Positions 1-9,292 of a DNA stretch of 44,272 nt are shown here, piece after piece (the stretch's first letter is position 1; every line of letters starts with the position of its first letter). Under the pieces are notes generated by a model, which was given only the letters and a program-made list of their open reading frames with translations, was not told where the DNA came from and ran no database searches. Source of the DNA: CAVQBP01 sp964448105 (lineage in GTDB: Bacteria; Bacteroidota; Ignavibacteria; Ignavibacteriales; Ignavibacteriaceae); contig CAYUVK010000035.1 of the NCBI GenBank assembly GCA_964448105.1, positions 1 through 44,272 of the forward strand. The letters run 5' to 3'. Position numbers and translations under genes: made by a program.

Positions 1-708
1 GCCATAAGGGTAATGAGATATCCAAACTATTTCGGTTCAATGATGGTGAAATTTGGAGAAGCTGATGCATTGATTAGCGGATTAACTACAGATTACCCAA
101 CTACAATAAGACCGGCTTTACAATGTGTGGGCGTAAGAGAAGGATTAAATATCGTTTCCGGTCTTTATATTGTTGCAGCAAAAAAGAATGTCTACTTCTT
201 TGCGGATACAACAGTAAATGTGGATCCAAGCTCGGAACAGCTTGCAGAAATTGCCATTTCCGCTGCCGATACTGTCCAGGAATTCGATATTATTCCGAAA
301 GTAGCTATGCTTTCTTTCAGTAATTTCGGCAGTGCACCTTACCCTGAATCAATTAAAGTGAAAAATGCAGTGCAAATTGTAAAATTGAAGCGACCGGATA
401 TTATTGTTGACGGTGAAATGCAGGCTGATACTGCTGTAGTTCCTGAAATCATCGATAATGATTATCCTTTCAGCAGTATCAAAGCTGGTGCAAATGTTCT
501 TATATTTCCCGATCTTAATTCCGGGAATATTGCGTACAAATTAATGGCAAGGATTGGACAGGCTACTGTTATTGGTCCCATACTTATGGGAATGAAAAAG
601 CCCATCCATGTTTTGCAAAGAGGCGCAACCGTTGATGATATTATTAATATGACTGCCATTGCCGTAGTTGAAGCAGTTCCTAAAAAGAAATTATTAAAAG
701 AAGTATAA
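1..708 (+). CDS. maeB: NADP-dependent malic enzyme, C-terminal part (partial)
   Basis: The frame is open from the first base, so the gene begins upstream of the window and only about the last 235 residues are visible. They match the phosphotransacetylase-like C-terminal domain of MaeB-type malic enzymes, with the stretch RYPNYFGSMMV, then GEADALISGL and the TIRPALQ motif. True phosphate acetyltransferases share the fold, but this exact wording is typical of MaeB. In the family the N-terminal half decarboxylates malate to pyruvate with reduction of NADP, and the C-terminal domain is thought to be regulatory or to bind acetyl-CoA. That catalytic half is outside the window, so the assignment rests on the C-terminal domain alone. 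It acts in the cytosol. The next gene starts 34 bases downstream on the same strand. Confidence 0.8.
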   Translation, partial: AIRVMRYPNYFGSMMVKFGEADALISGLTTDYPTTIRPALQCVGVREGLNIVSGLYIVAAKKNVYFFADTTVNVDPSSEQLAEIAISAADTVQEFDIIPKVAMLSFSNFGSAPYPESIKVKNAVQIVKLKRPDIIVDGEMQADTAVVPEIIDNDYPFSSIKAGANVLIFPDLNSGNIAYKLMARIGQATVIGPILMGMKKPIHVLQRGATVDDIINMTAIAVVEAVPKKKLLKEV

Positions 709-742
709 TTCATCTAATTATAATTTTATTTAGAAAATAGAG

Positions 743-3205
743 ATGAAAAATATTTTAGTCATCATTACATTGCTGTTTATTATGTATAGTAAAGCTAATG
801 CAGAATTTATTTATGCAGGAAATATTACAAAATACCAAAAGTATAATGCGAGGATAGAATTTGAATTAACAAATTGTAAACTCAATCTGTACGTAATTGA
901 TGAGAATATCATAAGGTTCCGTTATACAAATAAAGATGAATTTTCAAAAGCACCATCTTACGCAGTAATTTATGATAAAGAAAATGATAAATTTTCTTTT
1001 AAGGAAGAGAATAATTATTATGAAATTTCTACTTCACAATTAATAGTAAGAATTTCAAAATCGCCATGCAGGGTAAGTATTTTTGATAAACAGATGAATT
1101 TAATAAATGAAGATGATAAAACTTTTGGAGTAAGTTTTGATTGCGATGAAGTAAGATGTTTTAAAAACTTATTTAAAGATGAAAAATTTTATGGGCTGGG
1201 GGAAAAGACAGGACCCTTGAATAGAACCGGTGAACAATATGTAATGTGGAATTCCGATAAACCGCGTTATACAAATGATACGGATCCTATTTATCAATCG
1301 ATCCCGTTTTTTATAGGGATAAGAAGTTTATCGGCCAGTTCATTAAATAAAACTGCATACGGCATCTTTTTCGATAATACATATAAATCCTATTTTAATA
1401 TGGGAGCAAGTAATAATAGATTTTATTGGTTTGGTGCCGAAAAAGGAGAAATGAATTATTACTTCATTTACGGCCCTGAAATAAAAACTGTTATTTCTTC
1501 TTACTCAAAATTAACAGGAAGAATGGAGCTTCCTCCTGAATGGGCATTGGGTTATCAGCAAAGCAAATGGAGCTATTACCCGGAATCTACTGTTAGGACA
1601 TTAGCAAATACTTTTCGGAATAAAGAAATTCCTTGTGATGTTATATATCTCGACATTCAATATATGAACGGGTACAGAGTCTTTACATGGAATAAAGACC
1701 GATTCCCTCAACCGGAAAAGATGTTGAAAGATTTATCTAACGAAGGATTTAAAGTTGTTTGTATTGTTGATCCCGGTGTTAAAGCCGATACCACAAATTA
1801 TCCTCCAGCCAAGGAAGGCTTGGAAAACAATCTCTTTGCCAAATATCCTGATGGTGTAGTTTACCAGGGACAAGTTTGGCCTTCATGGGCATATTTTCCG
1901 GATTTTACAAAAAAAGAAACACGTGAATGGTGGGGAGAAAAAAATGCCGGGCTTATTAAACAGGGTATTTCTGGAATCTGGAATGATATGAATGAACCGG
2001 CTGCATGGGGTCAGGCCATTCCCGATATTATACAGTTTAATGATCAGGATTATGGTGCAAATATGAAAAAGATTCACAATGTTTATGCATTGGAAATGGC
2101 TCGAGCAACTTTTGATGGAATAAAGAAAGAATTTCCTGAAAATCGTCCATTCATTTTAACCCGTGCAGGGTTTTCAGGTATTCAAAGATATGCAGCAGTT
2201 TGGACGGGAGATAATATGGCTACAGAAGAACATCTGAAATTAGCTTGTGTAATGCCGCAGGGAATGGGAATAAGCGGTATAACATTTTGCGGTACTGATG
2301 TGGGAGGATTCTTCGGTTCACCTACTCCAAATCTTTATACTCGCTGGATGCAGCTTGGTGCTTTCACACCCTTTTTTAGGCAACATTCGATTATAGATCA
2401 AAAGGATAAAGAACCCTGGGCGTTTGGTGATCAAGTGGAAGCATGGGTAAAAAATATTATAACACTTAGATATGAACTGCTGCCGTTTTTTTATACCGAA
2501 TTTTATGATGCTTCGCAAACCGGGCTGCCGGTTATGCGACCAATGTTTCTTGATTTTCCAAATGATGATGAATGCTATTCCAATGATATCCAATATCAAT
2601 TTATGATTGGAGGAAATCTTTTAGTTGCTCCTGTTGTTTCTGAAAATGAAAACTTCAAAAAATTATATTTGCCGGAAGGGAAGTGGCTCGACTGGTGGAC
2701 TTCAAAAGTCTATAATGGAAAGCAATGGATCATTGTGGAGGCTCCTATGGATAAAATATCGCTTTTTATAAAAGAAGGGGGCATTATTCCTATGCAGGAG
2801 AAACAAATTTTTGCGGGTGAAAAGAACATTTCACAAATGGAATTTAAGATTTTTCCGTCACTAAGTTCTATATACAATTTTTACCAGGATGACGGTATAA
2901 CAACAAATTATAAAAAAGGGGAATATTCACTAACAAATATAAAAGTAAGTAGCAAAGAAGATAAAACTGAAATTGATGTTATTAAAGAAATTGATAAATA
3001 TAATCCCGGATTAAATAATTTCATTTTTGATATATATAGTATAAATGGAGTTAAATTCGTTGAAGCTAACGGAACTAGAATTCCACGGTTAAATAGTCCC
3101 GATGAAATTCAAAATGAAAAGGAAGGATTCTATTTCAGTAAAAATGATAATCTTCTTAAAGTAAAATTAAGTTATTCTCCGGATATTAAGTTAGTTGTTC
3201 AATAA
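743..3205 (+). CDS. Exported GH31 alpha-glucosidase
   Basis: Glycoside hydrolase family 31, a retaining enzyme that releases glucose from non-reducing ends of alpha-glucans. An N-terminal signal peptide of about 20 residues (hydrophobic core LVIITLLFIMY, then SKANA) sends it to the periplasm or beyond. The family nucleophile motif WNDMNEP is at residues 413-419, with D415 as nucleophile, and the acid/base Asp is D490 in WTGDN. The conserved YLDIQYM and RQHS segments are also present. At 820 residues it is full length: N-terminal beta-sandwich, barrel and C-terminal beta domains. There is no T9SS tail. It converges on the phosphatase gene with only 6 bases between the two stop codons. Substrate preference (maltose-type versus xylosyl or other) cannot be read from sequence alone. 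Confidence 0.9.
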   Translation: MKNILVIITLLFIMYSKANAEFIYAGNITKYQKYNARIEFELTNCKLNLYVIDENIIRFRYTNKDEFSKAPSYAVIYDKENDKFSFKEENNYYEISTSQLIVRISKSPCRVSIFDKQMNLINEDDKTFGVSFDCDEVRCFKNLFKDEKFYGLGEKTGPLNRTGEQYVMWNSDKPRYTNDTDPIYQSIPFFIGIRSLSASSLNKTAYGIFFDNTYKSYFNMGASNNRFYWFGAEKGEMNYYFIYGPEIKTVISSYSKLTGRMELPPEWALGYQQSKWSYYPESTVRTLANTFRNKEIPCDVIYLDIQYMNGYRVFTWNKDRFPQPEKMLKDLSNEGFKVVCIVDPGVKADTTNYPPAKEGLENNLFAKYPDGVVYQGQVWPSWAYFPDFTKKETREWWGEKNAGLIKQGISGIWNDMNEPAAWGQAIPDIIQFNDQDYGANMKKIHNVYALEMARATFDGIKKEFPENRPFILTRAGFSGIQRYAAVWTGDNMATEEHLKLACVMPQGMGISGITFCGTDVGGFFGSPTPNLYTRWMQLGAFTPFFRQHSIIDQKDKEPWAFGDQVEAWVKNIITLRYELLPFFYTEFYDASQTGLPVMRPMFLDFPNDDECYSNDIQYQFMIGGNLLVAPVVSENENFKKLYLPEGKWLDWWTSKVYNGKQWIIVEAPMDKISLFIKEGGIIPMQEKQIFAGEKNISQMEFKIFPSLSSIYNFYQDDGITTNYKKGEYSLTNIKVSSKEDKTEIDVIKEIDKYNPGLNNFIFDIYSINGVKFVEANGTRIPRLNSPDEIQNEKEGFYFSKNDNLLKVKLSYSPDIKLVVQ

Positions 3206-3211
3206 TCTTCT

Positions 3212-3709
3212 TTATTTGAAATGTTTTTTGGGGAATTCAAAGAAATCCAATTCACAATTAGTATTGTCTAGTTCATTCCAACTATTAATTTTGCAGTTCA
3301 ATGAAACAATCCCGCAAGTTGGGATATCTGAAATTTCTCCGTTAGTTAAGAAATTTGCAGTATCTGTTAAACCGGGATTATGAGAAAAGATCATTGCAGA
3401 ATTTTTCTCATTATCAAATTGATGAATAACTTTTAAAATATCTTTTCTTCCGGCTTCATACAAATTATTATCAATTAAAAGATGTTTCTTGGAAATATCC
3501 ATTTCACTGCAAAAATATTTTGCCGTGCTTAATGCTCTTTCAGCAGGACTGGCTATCATTAGAACCGGTTTTATATTATTCTCTTTCATCAACTTTCCCA
3601 TGAAAGGAGCATCTCTTTCTCCCCGTTTATTTAAAGGCCTTTCAATATCTTTTAAATTGTTATTTTCCCAGCTTGATTTTGCATGCCGGACTAAATAAAG
3701 TTTTTTCAT
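3212..3709 (-). CDS. Histidine phosphatase family protein (SixA-like)
   Basis: A 165-residue protein of the SixA-like branch of the histidine phosphatase superfamily. The N-terminal LVRHAKSSW carries the R8-H9 pair, where the histidine is phosphorylated during catalysis. The central SPAERALSTA and the late FSHNPGLTD, which holds the second catalytic histidine, complete the active site. E. coli SixA removes phosphate from the ArcB phosphotransfer domain, but many bacterial members with this compact layout have no known target. It has no signal peptide and is cytosolic. The gene is convergent with the alpha-glucosidase gene and stands alone on its strand, so the context does not suggest a partner. 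Confidence 0.85.
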   Translation of the reverse strand: MKKLYLVRHAKSSWENNNLKDIERPLNKRGERDAPFMGKLMKENNIKPVLMIASPAERALSTAKYFCSEMDISKKHLLIDNNLYEAGRKDILKVIHQFDNEKNSAMIFSHNPGLTDTANFLTNGEISDIPTCGIVSLNCKINSWNELDNTNCELDFFEFPKKHFK

Positions 3710-3922
3710 TTTTAAAAATAAATTATTATTAGCAGACTAAATAAGTGCATATACTTTTTAAAAACAAGTAGAAGCATATTTGGCAAATAAATAGAAAGAA
3801 ATATTCTTATAAACAATATTTGAAACTTTCCTGACAAATATATTGTTCAATATAAAATAATTATTAGAATTTACTGAATTATTAATTATTTTTAATATGA
3901 AATTATTTTCGAAAGAGTAAAT

Positions 3923-4333
3923 ATGAATTGTCCTGCTTGTAATAATCCTCTTATAATCCTTGAACTTAATAAAGTAGAAATTGACCACTGCACAAACTGT
4001 AACGGAATTTGGCTGGATGGAGGAGAGCTTGAAATACTCTTGGAAGATTCATCGCATAGGAATGAACTTCTATCTTCATTTATAGTTGATAAAAATAGTT
4101 CTGAAAAAAAAATTAAATGTCCGATTTGCAGAAAGAAAATGGAAAAAGTGCTTTGCGGAAAAGATGAGAATATATTAATAGACAGATGCAAAAATCACCA
4201 CGGTTTATGGTTTGATAAAGGTGAACTTGAACAGCTATTGGAATCAGGGGGATTGGATAAAGAAGATAAAATTTTAAATTTCGTTAAAGAGATGTTTGGT
4301 CATAAACTCAAAATAAATCAACCGGGAGAATAA
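3923..4333 (+). CDS. Double zinc-ribbon protein (TFIIB-type zf)
   Basis: A 136-residue protein made of two zinc ribbons of the zf-TFIIB type found in many bacteria. The first has C3-x2-C6 and C23-x2-C26 followed by GIWLDGGELE. The second has CPIC, then C-x2-HH and GLWFDKGELE. The 'G-x-W-x-D-x-GELE' tail after each ribbon is the hallmark of the family. Its molecular role is unknown; zinc binding is inferred from the ligands. It is the first gene of a cluster with LemA (1 base between stop and start) and an M48 protease that itself ends in a zinc ribbon, so a shared role in membrane-protein quality control is plausible but not proven. Confidence 0.85.
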   Translation: MNCPACNNPLIILELNKVEIDHCTNCNGIWLDGGELEILLEDSSHRNELLSSFIVDKNSSEKKIKCPICRKKMEKVLCGKDENILIDRCKNHHGLWFDKGELEQLLESGGLDKEDKILNFVKEMFGHKLKINQPGE

Positions 4334-4334
4334 A

Positions 4335-4892
4335 ATGGCAGCTTTAATTATCATTTTAGTAATAATCGTTGTAGTTATACTAATGTTTGTTTCTATGTAT
4401 AATTCACTCATCAGGTTAAGAAACCAGGTAAAAAATGCATGGTCGCAAATTGATGTTCAATTAAAAAGAAGACATGACCTGATACCGAATCTAATTGAAA
4501 CTGTTAAAGGTTATATGACTCATGAAAGAGAAACCTTACAAAATATAACCAACGCTCGTAGTCAGGCAATGAATGCAACAGGTGTAAAAGAACGTGCACA
4601 GGCAGAAGGTGAACTCAGCGGAGCAATGAGCAAATTTTTCCTGGTTGTTGAAAATTATCCTGATCTTAAAGCTAACCAGAATTTTCTGGCACTTCAGGAA
4701 GAATTAACTTCAACTGAAAATAAAATTTCTTTTTCACGTCAAAATTATAATGATCAGGTTCTTTTCTATAATAATAAAATTCAAGTGTTTCCGACAAATA
4801 TCATGGCAGGGATGTTTAATTTTAAAGAAGAAACATTTTTCCAGGTTGAAGATAAGTCGGATAGGGAAGTTCCAAAAGTTAGTTTTTCATAA
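4335..4892 (+). CDS. lemA: LemA family membrane protein
   Basis: LemA-family protein of 185 residues, the usual length. A single N-terminal membrane helix (residues about 3-20) is followed by the diagnostic NAWSQIDVQLKRRHDLIPNL segment and a helical domain. LemA proteins are anchored in the inner membrane with the helical domain outside the cytosol. Their biochemical role is unknown, but they are repeatedly found next to HtpX/M48-type membrane proteases, as here. The start follows the zinc-ribbon gene by one base, pointing to translational coupling, and the M48 gene follows after 47 bases. Confidence 0.92.
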   Translation: MAALIIILVIIVVVILMFVSMYNSLIRLRNQVKNAWSQIDVQLKRRHDLIPNLIETVKGYMTHERETLQNITNARSQAMNATGVKERAQAEGELSGAMSKFFLVVENYPDLKANQNFLALQEELTSTENKISFSRQNYNDQVLFYNNKIQVFPTNIMAGMFNFKEETFFQVEDKSDREVPKVSFS

Positions 4893-4939
4893 AAAATTTA
4901 GAAACATTCATTCATTTAAATATTTATTTTTTATTAGTT

Positions 4940-6202
4940 ATGTGGGAATTAATTCAATCGAATAAAAGAAAGACAATGATTTTATTCATCGCAATGGGAA
5001 TTGCACTTATATTGTTGGGTTACTTTGTGGGAAGTTATTTTTTCCCCGGCGGCGGTGTTTTCGGGGTTATATTAGCACTGTTTATCTGGTTCATTTTATC
5101 GATGGTTAGTTATACTGCCGGGAGCTCTATTTTATTATCGGTTAGCAGTGCCCGTGAAGTAACTCCGGATGTCCATCAACAATTATTCAATATAGTGGAA
5201 GAAATGCGGATTGCATCTAACCTTCCTAAAACACCTAAAGTATACATAATAAATGATGCGGCTCCCAATGCATTTGCTACAGGCATTAAACCTGAAAACA
5301 GTGCAATTACTGTTACAGCCGGATTGCTTTCAAAGTTAAATCGAGATGAACTTCAAGGTGTCGTAGCCCATGAAATGTCCCATATAGCAAATAGAGATAT
5401 TCTGGTAATGACATTTGCCGGTATTATGCTTGGAAGCATTGTTTTAATATCGGAAGTTTTTTTGAAAGGGCTTTGGTTCTCAGGCGGTTCATCGGTTCGT
5501 TACCGCTCTAAGTCATCGTCTGATAGCGGTCAAGCACAAATGATAATAATGGTAGTTGCAATTGTTTTTGCAATTTTGGCTCCAATTGCTGCACAACTTT
5601 TGTACTTCGCAATTTCGAGGCGAAGGGAATATTTAGCAGATGCAAATGGTGCAAGACTTACTCGCTACCCGGAAGGATTAGCTTCGGCTTTAGAAAAAAT
5701 TTCTTCAACGGATTTGGATTTGAAATCGGCTAATAAAGTAACTGCACCTATGTTCATTATTAATCCTTTAAAGAAAAAAGGGATGAAGCTTTCCGATTTA
5801 ACTAGCACTCACCCGCCTACATCCGAAAGAATAAAGATTTTGCGAAGCATGGCGGGCGGAGTAAATTATATTAATTATCAAAATGCTTTTAATATGATTA
5901 AGGGGAAAAATTCAGTTTTACTGCCTGCCGCTGCTTTGTCAGATCAAACGAAGATTGATATTAGAAAAGCTTCTTCTGATTTGGAACCTGCTAGTAATAT
6001 TAAAGAGAAAAGAACTCTCGGTGATTTAATGATGACCATTAATAAATATGCATTTATTGTTTGTGCCTGCGGCTTAAAAATGAAAGTTCCGCCGGATTAT
6101 AAAGAGAAATCTATTACCTGTCCGAGATGCGGAAGAAAAAATGAAATCCCGTTAGGTGATATTTCTACTATCTCAAAAGTTGCACAGAGTGCTAATATTT
6201 AA
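4940..6202 (+). CDS. M48 family membrane metalloprotease with C-terminal zinc ribbon
   Basis: HtpX/Ste24-like zinc protease of the M48 family. Two membrane segments lie at about residues 14-60, the zinc motif HEMSH is at 144-148 inside VVAHEMSHIANRD, a second membrane pair follows, and the third ligand is in the REYLADANGARL helix. The conserved STHPPTSERI motif is present. Family members cut misfolded or damaged inner-membrane proteins. An extra C-terminal part of about 100 residues ends in a C-x-C...CPRC zinc ribbon that is not part of classical HtpX. This repeats the ribbon theme of the first gene in the cluster and may bind substrate or a partner. The downstream 236 bases to the next gene show no clear element. 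Confidence 0.9.
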   Translation: MWELIQSNKRKTMILFIAMGIALILLGYFVGSYFFPGGGVFGVILALFIWFILSMVSYTAGSSILLSVSSAREVTPDVHQQLFNIVEEMRIASNLPKTPKVYIINDAAPNAFATGIKPENSAITVTAGLLSKLNRDELQGVVAHEMSHIANRDILVMTFAGIMLGSIVLISEVFLKGLWFSGGSSVRYRSKSSSDSGQAQMIIMVVAIVFAILAPIAAQLLYFAISRRREYLADANGARLTRYPEGLASALEKISSTDLDLKSANKVTAPMFIINPLKKKGMKLSDLTSTHPPTSERIKILRSMAGGVNYINYQNAFNMIKGKNSVLLPAAALSDQTKIDIRKASSDLEPASNIKEKRTLGDLMMTINKYAFIVCACGLKMKVPPDYKEKSITCPRCGRKNEIPLGDISTISKVAQSANI

Positions 6203-6438
6203 ATTTTTATTATTTGATCATGTCTGTATAAAATAATTTTTGATGTATCGTTATTAATTGTCAGACAACTATTAGGCGGGATTAAATCTTGTTTTATTTT
6301 CGTTCAAATAATATCTTGATCTTTTAAGAAAATAAATTAAAAATATTTGAAATTTTAGGGGATAATATTCTTTCTAAATAATAATTTAGATTTATTCTTA
6401 ATTTTCTTAAATTCACTTCCAATAATCTTGAGAATATA

Positions 6439-6948
6439 TTGCTGAAAAAATTATTAGCTGCACTTTCAATATTACTGTTACTTCATATTTACGGCTGTGA
6501 CAAAGGCTTAAGCCCGATTTCTGCCGAACAAAAAGCAGGATTTAGCGGGACAATAACTTTCCTCGGCAATTGGCCGGAAGGGATTACAAGAACACATCTT
6601 GTTGTATTTCAAAATGAATTAAAATCATCTGCAGATTTTAATATTATTAACTTAAAATATGTGAGTCTTGAAATTCCTTATGGAGTTAAAACCTTTAATT
6701 TTAATTCTACTGATTCTTCTTACATTCCGATTGGTGCAGGAACTTATGAATATGTAGCTGTAGCACAATCAAAAAAGCCAGATTTATCTTTGATAAGAAG
6801 TGATTGGTTTGTTGCCGGAGTTTATTATTCAAATGGAGATACCTCAAAACATGGTGTTTTGGAAATTCCCGAAAATACTTTAGTAAGGAATATAAATATA
6901 GTATGCGATTTTAATAATCCGCCTCCACAACCTCCTGGTGGTAAATGA
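6439..6948 (+). CDS. Small lipoprotein upstream of TonB receptor
   Basis: A predicted lipoprotein of 169 residues. The TTG start gives MLKKLLAALSILLLLHIYGC, a signal peptide with lipobox ending at C20. No strong ribosome-binding site is visible and the start is chosen on the signal peptide. The mature part is beta-rich and ends in a proline-rich NPPPQPPGGK tail. I do not recognise a named family. Its stop codon overlaps the start of the TonB receptor (ATGA), so the two are co-translated. By analogy with other lipoprotein/receptor pairs it may be a surface ligand-binding partner or an assembly helper; that is inference. Confidence 0.75.
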   Translation: MLKKLLAALSILLLLHIYGCDKGLSPISAEQKAGFSGTITFLGNWPEGITRTHLVVFQNELKSSADFNIINLKYVSLEIPYGVKTFNFNSTDSSYIPIGAGTYEYVAVAQSKKPDLSLIRSDWFVAGVYYSNGDTSKHGVLEIPENTLVRNINIVCDFNNPPPQPPGGK

Positions 6949-9176
6949 TGAAAGTTTCTATCTTAAATAGTGTTCCTAAAGTACCAGTCACCTCAAAGGT
7001 GACCGGCACTTTATTCCACTTCTGTTTAATATTTTTTATTTTCCTTTTTTCAGAAAAGATATTTTCCCAAACATACGATATAAGCGGTACAGTTTCAGAT
7101 ACTTTAGGAAATCCTTTAGACGCTGTTAATGTGATTTTGGTCGGTGAAGATATAGGTGCAGCTTCCAATTATGAAGGGAAATTTATAATTAATAATATTA
7201 AACCGGGAAGTTACCAAATAGAATTTTCCAGTCTTGGATATCAACCCTATAGTACCGGAATACAAATAGAAAATAAGTCTGTAATTATTAATGCAGTGCT
7301 GCATGAAAAACCAGTTGAAACAGAACAAATAATTGTAACAGCAGGAAAGCATGAACAAAATATTTCTGAGCTTCCCATTAGTGCAGAAGTGATCCCATCT
7401 AAAGATCTTGCAGAAAGAAATATTTCAAATTTAAGATATGCATTGGAATATGCTCCCGGTGTGAATATGGTTGAAGACCAGGTGAGCATCAGGGGTTCAA
7501 GCGGCTACAGCAGGGGAGCTGGGACAAGAGTTCTGCTGGCATTAGATGGTATTCCATTTTATACCGGGGATACAGGTGAAATTATTTGGGAGATTATACC
7601 GGTTACAGAGATTGAAAGAGTCGAAATTATAAAGGGTGCGGCGAGTTCGTTATACGGTTCATCAGCTATTGGAGGAGTGATAAATGTAATTACAAAAAAC
7701 ATGACTAATAAATCTTTTACTTATTTTAAAAGTTATGCTGGTGCTTATGATAAACCTTCTTATAATGAATGGGATTGGTCTGGGGTATACAGGCAGTTTA
7801 ATGGATTAACTTTTTCTCATTCAAATTCTTTTGGAAATTTTGGTTTTACTCTTGCTTTAACCCGGATTGAAGATTCGGGATATAAGCAAAGCGGATTTTT
7901 TAAAAGATATGTCGGATACTTTAAAGGTAAATATAAATTTTCTTCTTTTTCCGATTTAACATTTTTTGCAAATACAATTAATCAGCGAAGCGGCAATTTT
8001 CTTTACTGGAAAGATATTAATCATGCATTTGTACCCCCCGATGCAGACCAGGGACAAAGAACAATGTCAAACAGGTATATGTTCGGCTTAATTTATAAAA
8101 ATATTTTCACGGATAATTTTTCGATAAATATTCGTTCATCATATTATAAAACTAACTGGCGTGATGAAACTACTTCGCATAATAATTCGACAACAAATTT
8201 ATATCGAACGGAAATTCAAACTAATAATAAAATATCAGATAATTTAATTTTAACTTCAGGCATTGAAGGGACAGCATCGAACGTTAATTCCAATATTTTC
8301 GGAAAACCTACTGCAAATGGATTCGGTGCTTATTCACAAGCGGATTTTAAATTCAATTTTCCGTTATCATTATCTGCAGGTTTTAGATATGATATTGATA
8401 AAATTAAAACACTGGAAACATTTGATGCAGTTTCACCAAAATTTGGTTTGAATTATAAACTTTCCGATAAAATAATTTTACGTTCTTCACTTGGAACCGG
8501 GTTTAGGGCACCATCATTAGCCGAGGCATTTACATCAACAACAGCAAGCGGAATTATTGTCCGTCCCAATCCGAATATTAAACCGGAACATAATTTTACT
8601 TTTGAGCTTGGAGTTAATTACCAGGCTTTACCGAATCTTAACATTGATGCCGCAGCTTTTAACAATGAATATTATGATTTTATTGAACCGGAACTTTTAG
8701 TCGACTTCCTGGGAGTGAGCTTTGGACAGTTTGATAATATCTCCCGTGCAAGAATTCAGGGATTTGAGTTATATACAAAATATAATATTATACCGGATAA
8801 ATTAAATCTTTCATTGAGTTATACTTATCTATGGACCAGAGATCTTAACACTAATAAAGCTTTAAAATATCGGCCCCGACATATATTTTATGCAAATATA
8901 GATTACAAAATTTCAGCTTTTGAGTTTGGTAGTGATTTCCGTTTTTTAAGCAGGGTAGAGGAAATTGATGATCTATCAAGATTTATTACAGATGGAAAAG
9001 AAAGAGTCGCAATATATACACTTGATTTAAGAGCCGGATATAATTTTATGACTTTTAATGTTCCTGGAAGATTATTTATAAATGTGAATAATGTTTTGAA
9101 TTATTATTATGTAGAACTTATTGGGAATATGTCCCCAGTTAGAAATGCATCTTTAAGTCTGGAATTGTTCTTTTAA
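6945..9176 (+). CDS. TonB-dependent outer-membrane receptor
   Basis: Outer-membrane receptor of 743 residues. After the signal region comes a carboxypeptidase-regulatory-like beta-sandwich (about residues 45-130, YDISGTVSDTLGNPL onward), then a plug domain with VSIRGSSGYSRGAGTRVLLALDG and the SSLYGSSAIGGVINVITK motif, and a beta-barrel ending in the aromatic residue F. It takes up a large substrate using TonB-ExbBD energy; the substrate is not evident from sequence. The overall build is closer to BtuB/CirA-like receptors than to the ~1000-residue SusC type, and no SusD gene follows. The N-terminus is odd: a palindromic repeat is embedded in frame ahead of the hydrophobic signal core FHFCLIFFIFLF. 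It is coupled to the lipoprotein gene by a 4-base overlap. Confidence 0.9.
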   Translation: MMKVSILNSVPKVPVTSKVTGTLFHFCLIFFIFLFSEKIFSQTYDISGTVSDTLGNPLDAVNVILVGEDIGAASNYEGKFIINNIKPGSYQIEFSSLGYQPYSTGIQIENKSVIINAVLHEKPVETEQIIVTAGKHEQNISELPISAEVIPSKDLAERNISNLRYALEYAPGVNMVEDQVSIRGSSGYSRGAGTRVLLALDGIPFYTGDTGEIIWEIIPVTEIERVEIIKGAASSLYGSSAIGGVINVITKNMTNKSFTYFKSYAGAYDKPSYNEWDWSGVYRQFNGLTFSHSNSFGNFGFTLALTRIEDSGYKQSGFFKRYVGYFKGKYKFSSFSDLTFFANTINQRSGNFLYWKDINHAFVPPDADQGQRTMSNRYMFGLIYKNIFTDNFSINIRSSYYKTNWRDETTSHNNSTTNLYRTEIQTNNKISDNLILTSGIEGTASNVNSNIFGKPTANGFGAYSQADFKFNFPLSLSAGFRYDIDKIKTLETFDAVSPKFGLNYKLSDKIILRSSLGTGFRAPSLAEAFTSTTASGIIVRPNPNIKPEHNFTFELGVNYQALPNLNIDAAAFNNEYYDFIEPELLVDFLGVSFGQFDNISRARIQGFELYTKYNIIPDKLNLSLSYTYLWTRDLNTNKALKYRPRHIFYANIDYKISAFEFGSDFRFLSRVEEIDDLSRFITDGKERVAIYTLDLRAGYNFMTFNVPGRLFINVNNVLNYYYVELIGNMSPVRNASLSLELFF
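6978..7012. repeat. Palindromic repeat inside the TonB receptor start
   Basis: Two 16-base arms, AAAGTACCAGTCACCT and AGGTGACCGGCACTTT, flank a 3-base loop. They are inverted copies that differ at two positions. The element lies inside the coding sequence and is read in frame as roughly KVPVTSKVTGTL, lengthening the n-region of the signal peptide. It has the form of a REP-like or miniature palindromic element. Confidence 0.75.
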
Positions 9177-9198
9177 TTATTCAATAGCTAAATTATAT

Positions 9199-9242
9199 AA
9201 TTGTTAAATTTTTGTATTGTTGATTTCAACAATTAAACAATT
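9199..9242 (+). terminator. AT-rich hairpin after TonB receptor gene
   Basis: An interrupted inverted repeat with outer arms AATTGTT / AACAATT and a central GTTG-ATTT-CAAC hairpin lies between the receptor stop and the next gene. It may act as a terminator. There is no clean T-run, so the call is weak. Confidence 0.3.
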
Positions 9243-9292
9243 ATAAAAATTTATTTAACCTTAATAATATTTGATATAAAAATTTAAGTAAT

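Noticed and set aside
3758..3988. 76-codon minus-strand frame overlapping the zinc-ribbon gene
   Set aside because: Low-complexity AT-rich translation, no ribosome site, and overlaps the start of a gene with clear zinc-ribbon motifs.
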